A stretch of DNA of 24,030 nt, taken from Pseudomonadota bacterium (GTDB taxonomy: Bacteria; Desulfobacterota; Desulfobacteria; Desulfobacterales; C00003060). Where the stretch lies: positions 1-24,030 of the forward strand of contig JADFWI010000008.1 of the NCBI GenBank assembly GCA_015222985.1, given 5' to 3'. The notes under the pieces were generated by a model. It was given only the letters and a program-made list of their open reading frames with translations. It did no database searches and was not told where the DNA came from. Position numbers and translations under genes: made by a program. Positions within the stretch are counted from its first letter, which is position 1, and the number at the start of each line of letters is the position of its first letter. Shown piece by piece: positions 13,695-19,945 of the stretch.

Positions 13695-15821
13695 TCAACT
13701 CTCAACAGTCTTGTCCGCAGACGTACCGGTTGTCTCCTCGGCTTCACCTGAATGCGTCTCCTCCTCACCACCGGACGCGGCCATTTCTGGCTCATCGCCA
13801 GCCTCTGCTTCAATATGTTCAGTTGCGCCTTCCGGGTCTGGGGACAAAACTCCTTCTTCGGCTTCGTTCCCGCCTTCCGGGCTTTCCGCTTCAGGCTCAT
13901 CGGCCTCTTCATGGGTCGACTCGGAATCGTCCTTGGCAGAATCCTGCTCAGCTGATTTCTCTTTGAGATTCTCCTTTAAGAGTTCACCCAAGCTCGATGT
14001 GGGGCCGTTGTAACTGCTTAAGTAGTCAGACACCAGGTCGTGCTCTTCGTCCACCTCAAGCTGCTTGACCGAAAGCCCGATCCGCCGTTCCTTGGGATTG
14101 ATATTGAGAACTTTGGCAGACACGATATCTCCAACCTGAAACTTGCCCAAAGGGGTCTTGAGCTTTTCTTTTGTCACTTCTGAGACGTGGACAAGGCCTT
14201 CAATACCTTCCTCCAGTTCAATAAAGACACCAAACTCCGTGACATTCGTGACCGTGCCGACAATTTTGGTTCCTACCTTGTAACGTTCAGGGACAGCCTC
14301 CCAGGGGTCTCGCTGAAGTTGTTTGACGCCCAAAGAAAACCGTTCGTTTTCCTTGTCAATATTGAGTACAATGGCCTGTACTTCGTCCCCCTTCTTGTAA
14401 GCCTCTGATGGATGCTTAATCCGTTTGGTCCACGATATGTCGGAAATATGCACGAGGCCGTCAATGCCCTCATCAATTCCAATGAATAAACCAAAGTCGG
14501 TGATGTTCTTTATCTTTCCTTCGATGGTGGTTCCCACGGGATACTTCTCGGCAATCACATCCCATGGATTTGGCACCACTTGCTTCATACCGAGAGAGAT
14601 TCTCCTGTTCTCGGCCGAGATGTTTAGGACAACAGCCTCCACTGTCTCTCCAACCGATACCACCTTTGAAGGATGACGAATCTTTCTCGTCCATGACATC
14701 TCAGAAACGTGAATCAGGCCCTCAACACCCTTTTGAAGCTCCACAAAAGCCCCGTAGTCCGTTAGGCTCACGACTTTACCCATAACGTGGGACCCAATAG
14801 GATATTCTTCTTCAGCCGTGGCCCAAGGATCAGGCACAAGTTGTTTCAGTCCGAGAGATACGCGTTCCCGTTCGAGATCAAGATTCAGGACCTTCACCGT
14901 TATGTCGTCTCCCACCGAGAACATTTCAGAGGGATAATTCACGCGGCCCCATGACATATCCGTGATGTGGAGAAGGCCGTCGATGCCTCCCAAATCAACG
15001 AAGACTCCGTATTCGGTGATGTTTTTTACCGCGCCTTCCAGAACCTTGCCTTCGTGGATCGTGGCAAGGGTTTCCGCGCGCTTTGCCTCACGATCTTTTT
15101 CGAGGATAACCCGTCTCGATAGTACAATATTGCTCCGTTTTCTATTATATTTCAGGATCTTAAAATCAAAGGTCTGGCCCACCATATCATCAAGGTTGCG
15201 CACTGGCCGAAGGTCTACCTGGGAACCGGGTAGAAACGCAGGCAGACCGATATCAACGGAAAGCCCCCCCTTGATCCGGTTGGTTATCACCCCCTTGATC
15301 GTCTCTTCGTCATCGTAGGCTTTTCGAATATCATCCCAGACCTTGACTCTTGAAGCCTTGTCTTTTGAAACCCTTACAGCCCCATCTTCGTCTTCCCAGC
15401 GGTCCACCATAACGTCGATGGTATCGCCCACATTCGCATCGATCGTGCCGTCTGGTCTCCTGAACTCCCCAATAGGGACTTGGCCTTCAGACTTGTACCC
15501 AATATCGACCAATACGAATTCCTTGTCGACTTGGATGATCTTGCCCTGAACAACTTCGCCTTCCTGCACCCGTCTGATGCTCTCTTCATACATTTCCATG
15601 AGGGCCTCTTGTTTGCCCTCTCCGGCTTGGGTGCCCTCTGCGTTCGCCTCACCTTTCACGGTTTGGCCAGGCTCCGACGTCTCTTCTGCTGCCGGTTCCT
15701 TTTCTGAAGTCTCTTGAGTTTGGGATTCCTCTGTTTCCAAACCTTCACTCGCCTCTAACCTCCCCGTCTCCGGGTCGTGCTCTTGTTGCTCGATTTCAGT
15801 GTTCTTTTCCAAGCCTTCCAT
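13695..15821 (-). CDS. rpsA: 30S ribosomal protein S1 with long acidic N- and C-terminal extensions
   Basis: S1 docks mRNA on the 30S subunit. Six S1 (OB) repeats are visible. They start near GEVVQGKII (88), DEETIKGVI, GKVLEGAVK, GSHVMGKVV, GTTIEGKIK and GTKIVGTVT. The first two are divergent and dock on the ribosome; the last four carry the typical FG.FV.....GLIH.S core. The protein has 708 residues, well above the usual 550-580. The excess is a Glu-rich, low-complexity N-terminus of about 85 residues and an acidic tail of about 100 residues rich in Glu, Ser, Gly and Ala. Both are in frame and without stops, so they are genuine coding sequence. ATG 15821 has AAGGGGG about 10 nt upstream and a promoter at 15888-15916. 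Confidence 0.95.
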   Translation of the reverse strand: MEGLEKNTEIEQQEHDPETGRLEASEGLETEESQTQETSEKEPAAEETSEPGQTVKGEANAEGTQAGEGKQEALMEMYEESIRRVQEGEVVQGKIIQVDKEFVLVDIGYKSEGQVPIGEFRRPDGTIDANVGDTIDVMVDRWEDEDGAVRVSKDKASRVKVWDDIRKAYDDEETIKGVITNRIKGGLSVDIGLPAFLPGSQVDLRPVRNLDDMVGQTFDFKILKYNRKRSNIVLSRRVILEKDREAKRAETLATIHEGKVLEGAVKNITEYGVFVDLGGIDGLLHITDMSWGRVNYPSEMFSVGDDITVKVLNLDLERERVSLGLKQLVPDPWATAEEEYPIGSHVMGKVVSLTDYGAFVELQKGVEGLIHVSEMSWTRKIRHPSKVVSVGETVEAVVLNISAENRRISLGMKQVVPNPWDVIAEKYPVGTTIEGKIKNITDFGLFIGIDEGIDGLVHISDISWTKRIKHPSEAYKKGDEVQAIVLNIDKENERFSLGVKQLQRDPWEAVPERYKVGTKIVGTVTNVTEFGVFIELEEGIEGLVHVSEVTKEKLKTPLGKFQVGDIVSAKVLNINPKERRIGLSVKQLEVDEEHDLVSDYLSSYNGPTSSLGELLKENLKEKSAEQDSAKDDSESTHEEADEPEAESPEGGNEAEEGVLSPDPEGATEHIEAEAGDEPEMAASGGEEETHSGEAEETTGTSADKTVES

Positions 15822-15887
15822 TAAACGCTTGCCCCCTTATTGTTTGTTAACCGACAATGGGCTGTGTGCCGGTTTCTGAAAAGATAT

Positions 15888-15916
15888 TCTATATCAAGCA
15901 TTTTAGCAAAAAACAA
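15888..15916 (-). promoter_or_regulatory. Promoter of rpsA
   Basis: On the minus strand -35 TTGTTT (15916-15911), a 17-bp spacer and -10 TATAGA (15893-15888) begin just after the cmk stop. They give a leader of about 60 nt before the ribosome-binding site and ATG of rpsA. This supports independent, strong expression of S1 beyond readthrough from hisC-cmk. Confidence 0.55.
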
Positions 15917-15928
15917 CCCTTTATTTTA

Positions 15929-16591
15929 TTAATGTGCAATGTGACGAAGCATGACTTCAACCACCTCTTCGATTGCCAAGGGACCAGAATCGACCCTGAT
16001 CGCATCATGGGCGGGCCTTAAGGGCGCCAGGGCTCGGCTGGAATCATCATCATCCCTTTTTTTCATACTCTCTGCAACCTCAGCCAGGCTGGTATCTGCA
16101 CCCATCGTCACTAATTCTCTGTAACGCCTCAATGCCCTGACATCGGGGTCTGCATCCAGAAAAAACTTGATATCAGCCCGAGGAAAAACCACCGTGCCCA
16201 TGTCCCGTCCTTCAAAAACAACACCGCCGTTTTTGCCCATTTCTCGCTGAACGCCCAAGAGGTAGTCCCTCACAACACGCCTTGCTGATAGGGCGGACGC
16301 AAACATGGTGATCTCCTGAGTTCGTATCTGATCCGAGACGTCAACCTCGTTCATGCACAATCTCGGCCCTCTTATGCTCTTTTCGAATCTCAGCGCGAGG
16401 CCCCTCAAGATCTGTGCTACCTTCCCGTCATCATCTGCTCTGCACCCTTCGGAAAGAACCGCCATGGCCACGGCTCGGTACAAAGCGCCCGTGTCAACAT
16501 ACGTATACTCAAGATGCCGGGCCACCTCTCGACTCACAGTGGTCTTGCCAGCGCCTGCCGGGCCGTCAATTGTTATCAAAAGACGTTTCAT
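15929..16591 (-). CDS. cmk: Cytidylate kinase
   Basis: Cmk phosphorylates CMP and dCMP with ATP. It has 220 residues from ATG 16591, the usual bacterial length. Visible motifs are the P-loop GPAGAGKTT, the CMP-binding DTGALYRAVA, FEGRDMGTVVFP (central Asp/Gly segment) and the lid KFFLDADPDVRALRR, with the closing D-S-G-P-L of the family. An in-frame GTG at 16600 that overlaps the hisC stop would add three residues; ATG 16591 gives the normal MKRLLITIDGPAG start. It is coupled to hisC. In many Proteobacteria cmk is followed by ispH or directly by rpsA; here it is rpsA. Confidence 0.95.
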   Translation of the reverse strand: MKRLLITIDGPAGAGKTTVSREVARHLEYTYVDTGALYRAVAMAVLSEGCRADDDGKVAQILRGLALRFEKSIRGPRLCMNEVDVSDQIRTQEITMFASALSARRVVRDYLLGVQREMGKNGGVVFEGRDMGTVVFPRADIKFFLDADPDVRALRRYRELVTMGADTSLAEVAESMKKRDDDDSSRALAPLRPAHDAIRVDSGPLAIEEVVEVMLRHIAH

Positions 16592-16599
16592 CAATAGCA

Positions 16600-17679
16600 C
16601 TAAAGCACTTCTTTCAAGGCCTCGACAAAACGCTGGTTTTCTTCAGGCAGTCCTACGTTCACACGAATGTAGTTCGGGTATCCATATGCGGTCATAGCCC
16701 GGACAATCACCCCCCTCGAAAGCAACCTCTCAAAGACCTCGTTGGCATCCTGTTCAAGGTCTATGAGAAAGAAGTTGGCTTGGGTAGGGAAATATCTAAG
16801 TCCCATCTTACTCGCTTGTTCATACAGAAAGTCCAATTCCTCGTGGACCAACCTAATAGTTCTTTCGAAAAAGGCATCGTCGTTCAGGGCCGCCAGAGCG
16901 CCAACCTGCGCCAGCATATTGGTATTAAAAGGTTGCCTTACTCGATTAATGTAATCCGCAATATCCTTCTTCATCACCCCGTAGCCAATGCGAAGTCCGG
17001 CCAGGCCATATGCTTTTGAGAACGTCCGCAGAGTCACCACCGCTTTCTCTGAATCCAAGTAATCAAGACCTCTTGGACAAATCTCGTCTCGCACAAACTC
17101 AATATACGCCTCATCCATCACGACAATCACGTCCGAAGAAATTCGGTCCAGAAATGCCTCAAAGGCATCCCTTGAAACGATTGTTCCCGTAGGGTTGTTA
17201 GGGTTGTTTACAAAAACCATACGCGTATCCCCAGAGACACATTCAGCCATTTTTCCCAAATCCACCGCGAGGTCTTTCAGAGAAACCTTAACAGGTCTTG
17301 CTCCAGCAGCCTGCACCATGATCTCATACATCAGAAACGAAGGAGATGGCATAATCACCTCGTCGCCCTCTTGAAGAAACGTGCGAGCCAAGAGCTCTAT
17401 GATCTCATTGGAGCCGTTTCCAAAAACTATCTTACTGCTTGAAACCTGAAGCTTTTCGCCCAATCGCTGCCTCAGCAGGTAGTTATAGCCATCAGGATAC
17501 CGATGAAGGTCCTTCAGCGCCTCCTTTATGGCTTCAACGGCCTTTGGGGATGGTCCAATGGGGTTCTCGTTGGAGGCAAGCTTGACACAACCGCTGATGC
17601 CGTATTCTCGTTCGAGTTCTTCAATTGGCTTGCCAGGCACATAAGCCTTTAGCTTCGCGATATAGTCAGGCACTTTCAT
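16600..17679 (-). CDS. hisC: Histidinol-phosphate aminotransferase
   Basis: HisC is a PLP enzyme that converts imidazole-acetol phosphate and glutamate to histidinol phosphate; many homologs also accept aromatic substrates. The protein has 359 residues. Fold type I motifs are ASNENPIGPSP near the N-terminus, GNGSNE (phosphate cup), NNPNNPTGT (about 158-166), DEAYIEF, and the PLP Lys222 in RTFSKAYGLAGLRIGY. The C-terminal YGYPNYIRVNVG has the substrate Arg. ATG 17679 follows AAGGTG by 6 nt; an upstream GTG is less likely. No other his genes are nearby. Placement ahead of cmk-rpsA recalls operons where hisC or aroA precede cmk, so an aromatic-amino-acid role is possible. Confidence 0.92.
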   Translation of the reverse strand: MKVPDYIAKLKAYVPGKPIEELEREYGISGCVKLASNENPIGPSPKAVEAIKEALKDLHRYPDGYNYLLRQRLGEKLQVSSSKIVFGNGSNEIIELLARTFLQEGDEVIMPSPSFLMYEIMVQAAGARPVKVSLKDLAVDLGKMAECVSGDTRMVFVNNPNNPTGTIVSRDAFEAFLDRISSDVIVVMDEAYIEFVRDEICPRGLDYLDSEKAVVTLRTFSKAYGLAGLRIGYGVMKKDIADYINRVRQPFNTNMLAQVGALAALNDDAFFERTIRLVHEELDFLYEQASKMGLRYFPTQANFFLIDLEQDANEVFERLLSRGVIVRAMTAYGYPNYIRVNVGLPEENQRFVEALKEVL

Positions 17680-17788
17680 AAGAATCACCTTGATTTTATC
17701 TCAAATAAATCCTAAGAATTTGTTGCTATCATAATTTTCCCGACTGAAGAAGAATTTTTCGCAACTAGCCGCGCCAAAACCAAAAAAT

Positions 17789-18964
17789 ATGAAACCGATT
17801 GAAACCGGTATTGAGAGGCTTATCGCTGACCCGCCTCGAATGCTCCAAGGAAAACGCCTTGGGCTCTTGTCAAACTCCGCCACGGTAGATCGAAGATTTC
17901 AGCACAGCCGCAGCTTGATTGAAAACCGTTTCCCGGGCCAGCTTAAGGCTCTTTTCAGCCCTCAGCACGGATTTTTTGCTGAAAAGCAGGACAACATGAT
18001 CCCTTCCGATAATCTGCTCGACCCGATTCTCAATATACCTGTCTTCAGCCTCTATGGCGAAACCAGAATGCCCACTAAGGCCATGATGGAATACATAGAC
18101 ACGCTCATTGTTGATCTTCAAGACGTTGGGACCCGGGTCTATACCTTCATCTATACCATGGCCTTGTGCCTGCAAGCGGCTCGTTCTCATGGCAAGCAGG
18201 TCGTAGTGTTGGACCGTCCAAACCCCCTTGGCGGAATCCTCGTAGAAGGAAATTGCTTGAAACCCGAATACAGCTCTTTCGTTGGGATCTATCCTATTCC
18301 AATGCGTCACGGCCTCACCATTGGAGAACTGGCCCTTCTCTTTAACAACCACTTTGAAATAGGATGCGAATTGACCGTAGTACCCATGGCAGGATGGAAA
18401 CGTGACATGCTTTTCCAGGATACAGGCTTGCCGTGGATATCGCCTTCGCCGAATCTACCCACTCCATCCTCGGCCATGGTATATCCTGGACAAGTCTTAT
18501 GGGAAGGCACCAATGTTTCTGAAGGCCGTGGCACTACTCAACCTTTCGAGATCTTTGGGGCGCCTTTTTTTGATGTAGGTCGTCTTCAAGAGACGCTGAC
18601 TAACAAAAATCTCCCGGGTGTCCACTTTCGCCCCCTTGCCTTTGAGCCCACGTCCAATAAATGGACGGAAGAACTGTGTTACGGTTTTCAACTCCATGTT
18701 ATCAAGCCCAAACTCTTCAGGCCCTACTTCACGACTCTGGTCCTTCTTCAGGCTGTGGTTGCTCTTCACTCTGATTCCTTTCAATGGAAATCGCCGCCAT
18801 ACGAATACGAGTTTGAGAAACTCCCTTTTGATGTGATCACAGGAGATCCTGCGGTCCGAAGGGCTATAGAAGCCCTCGAACCTCTGGAAGCTTTGAGAGA
18901 CGGTTGGGAGGAAAATCTTGCGAGATTTGAGGAAATACGAAGGCCATATTTCCTCTATGAATGA
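17789..18964 (+). CDS. NamZ-like exo-beta-N-acetylmuramidase (DUF1343, GH171)
   Basis: NamZ enzymes remove MurNAc from the non-reducing end of peptidoglycan fragments during cell-wall recycling. The protein has 391 residues. Family blocks in order: GKRLGLLSNSA (21-31); LFSPQHGFF (55-63), containing a likely catalytic His region; VDLQDVGTRVYTFIYTM (about 109-125); LDRPNPLGG; PMRHGLTIGELA; then SPNLPTPSSAMVYPG and EGTNVSEGRGTTQPFE (about 218-250). The C-terminal part carries the GxQLHV.. strand. Unlike many secreted members there is no N-terminal hydrophobic segment; the ORF begins MKPIETGIERL, so a cytoplasmic location is suggested. It is divergent from hisC and stands alone on its strand, ending at a hairpin (19019-19053). 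Confidence 0.9.
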   Translation: MKPIETGIERLIADPPRMLQGKRLGLLSNSATVDRRFQHSRSLIENRFPGQLKALFSPQHGFFAEKQDNMIPSDNLLDPILNIPVFSLYGETRMPTKAMMEYIDTLIVDLQDVGTRVYTFIYTMALCLQAARSHGKQVVVLDRPNPLGGILVEGNCLKPEYSSFVGIYPIPMRHGLTIGELALLFNNHFEIGCELTVVPMAGWKRDMLFQDTGLPWISPSPNLPTPSSAMVYPGQVLWEGTNVSEGRGTTQPFEIFGAPFFDVGRLQETLTNKNLPGVHFRPLAFEPTSNKWTEELCYGFQLHVIKPKLFRPYFTTLVLLQAVVALHSDSFQWKSPPYEYEFEKLPFDVITGDPAVRRAIEALEPLEALRDGWEENLARFEEIRRPYFLYE

Positions 18965-19018
18965 AGACGTTGGGCGCTTACGTAGGCCTTCCGGAAAAAA
19001 ACGAGCCTATATAAAACA

Positions 19019-19053
19019 CATAAGTCCCGCACAAAAAAAATACGGGACTTATG
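19019..19053. terminator. 11-bp perfect hairpin between convergent genes
   Basis: CATAAGTCCCG (19019-19029) and CGGGACTTATG (19043-19053) pair without mismatch around a 13-base A-rich loop. It lies between the convergent NamZ gene and the 100-residue membrane-protein gene, the expected place for a bidirectional terminator. On the minus strand it is followed by TGTGTTTTATAT, a partial U-tract; on the plus strand by no U-run. The long poly-A/poly-T run sits in the loop rather than after the stem, which is unusual. Confidence 0.6.
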
Positions 19054-19093
19054 CGAATATATCCTTATTCAGCTTACTTTACTGTAATTATAG

Positions 19094-19396
19094 CTATTTT
19101 TTTGCTTTCTTTTCTTTTTCGTCTTTTAGCTCTTCGACCTCTTTCTTCAGATCTTCGACCTCTTTCTTATAACCCTCCACATCTTCTTTGTTCACAGCAG
19201 GGGTTTCAAAACTATCGTCTTTGCTTTTCCACGTGTCTTTAAGCTCGTCAAACCCCAAATAAATTGCTAGAGCACCCCCCGAAAGAAGGCCAAAAGGTAT
19301 AGCTCCCGCCAGTAGCTGCAGGAAGGGTTTCCACCATACTGCCAGACCTATAATTCCTAGAACCGCCGCAGCCGCACCACCGATCAATGTCTTCAT
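19094..19396 (-). CDS. Small membrane protein with C-terminal coiled coil, unknown function
   Basis: I do not recognise a named family. The 100-residue protein has two hydrophobic segments (about 4-22, IGGAAAAVLGIIGLAV, and 26-48, LQLLAGAIPFGLLSGGALAIYL), a short amphipathic linker, and a strongly charged tail. In the tail the unit 'KKEVE.LK' repeats with a heptad-like spacing (76-92), ending in a Lys/Glu-rich stretch, so a dimeric coiled coil on the cytoplasmic side is likely. The start is well supported: AAGGAGG lies about 10 nt before ATG 19396, and a promoter is visible at 19419-19446. It is probably a single-gene unit that ends at the hairpin 19019-19053. A scaffold or stress-envelope role is possible but unsupported. 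Confidence 0.75.
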   Translation of the reverse strand: MKTLIGGAAAAVLGIIGLAVWWKPFLQLLAGAIPFGLLSGGALAIYLGFDELKDTWKSKDDSFETPAVNKEDVEGYKKEVEDLKKEVEELKDEKEKKAKK

Positions 19397-19418
19397 CTTG
19401 CACCATCCTCCTTTTATT

Positions 19419-19446
19419 CAAATATTTTCTTCTTTGCTCATGTCAA
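19419..19446 (-). promoter_or_regulatory. Candidate promoter of the small membrane-protein gene
   Basis: On the minus strand a perfect -35 TTGACA (19446-19441) is followed after 16 bp by a weak -10 TATTTG (19424-19419). Transcription would begin just before the AAGGAGG ribosome-binding site, giving a very short leader. Confidence 0.4.
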
Positions 19447-19505
19447 TACAAAAATCGCTACATGCTTAACACAAGCCGCAAATCAAATCAAGCCCAAAAT
19501 TTCAA

Positions 19506-19844
19506 TCAAGGCTTTTTTCGCTCAAAAAGGGATATCACATTATTATTATTCGCATTACCCTCCCTCTGGTTGGACCCGTCCTCGGACGGCAAAGAATCAC
19601 GTTCTGGTTTGCAAGCTCCCATGACCCTTTCTAATCTGATCCTGGCACCGTTCATCGTGAAAATGTCGCCATTGATGTACTCTTCCCGCAGTATCCAAAC
19701 AGCTTCCACAACAGGAACCTGCAAGATAAGCAACTTGACCTGGTACCAGTCCGCCTTGGAATCGGCGCAGATATCTTCGATGCGAGCAAAAAAGGCAGGG
19801 TGCTCTTCCTGGTAAATTAGGACAAGATCTCCAATAGTTGGCAT
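19506..19844 (-). CDS. Hypothetical protein, 112 residues, unrecognised
   Basis: I do not recognise this gene. The first 75 residues look folded: MPTIGDLVLIYQEEHPAFFARIEDI is a strand-turn-strand pattern as in small beta-barrels (SH3/KOW-like), followed by DWYQVKLLILQVPVVEAVWILREEYINGD and a final strand NGARIRLERV. The last 35 residues are polar and probably disordered (ERDSLPSEDGSNQ, NANNNN). No signal peptide or membrane segment is seen, so it is cytoplasmic. A TATGAT box lies only 14 bp before the ATG and no ribosome-binding site precedes it, so the mRNA would be almost leaderless if that box is used. It is divergent from plsB, with a 12-bp dyad between them, which may link their control. 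A nucleic-acid or protein-binding adaptor would fit the fold guess. Confidence 0.68.
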   Translation of the reverse strand: MPTIGDLVLIYQEEHPAFFARIEDICADSKADWYQVKLLILQVPVVEAVWILREEYINGDIFTMNGARIRLERVMGACKPERDSLPSEDGSNQREGNANNNNVISLFERKKP

Positions 19845-19872
19845 ATCAGTTTTTTTATATCATACTATTTTC

Positions 19873-19903
19873 AAATTGACACAAGGAAAAATTGTGTTAA
19901 TTT
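19873..19903. promoter_or_regulatory. 12-bp dyad in the plsB / hypothetical-gene divergent region
   Basis: Bases 19873-19884 pair with 19892-19903 (core TTGACACAA and TTGTGTTAA) around a 7-base loop, with one G-T position. The left arm contains TTGACA, which could be a -35 box for plsB, though no good -10 follows at 16-18 bp. A symmetric site between two divergent genes suggests an operator for both. It could instead fold in RNA, with the U-run after it, as an early terminator of the plsB leader. Confidence 0.45.
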
Positions 19904-19945
19904 TTTGAGGTTACTCATTACCGTCACTCCATAGGCAGCAATTTC

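Noticed and set aside
13711..14013. Plus-strand Ser/Pro-rich ORF opposite the rpsA 3' end
   Set aside because: It is the mirror of the Glu-rich tail codons (GAA/GAG read as TTC/CTC) and is compositional noise.
14187..15318. Repeats within the S1 coding region as a tandem DNA repeat
   Set aside because: The similarity comes from the homologous S1 domains, diverged at the DNA level. It is protein-domain repetition, not a DNA repeat element.
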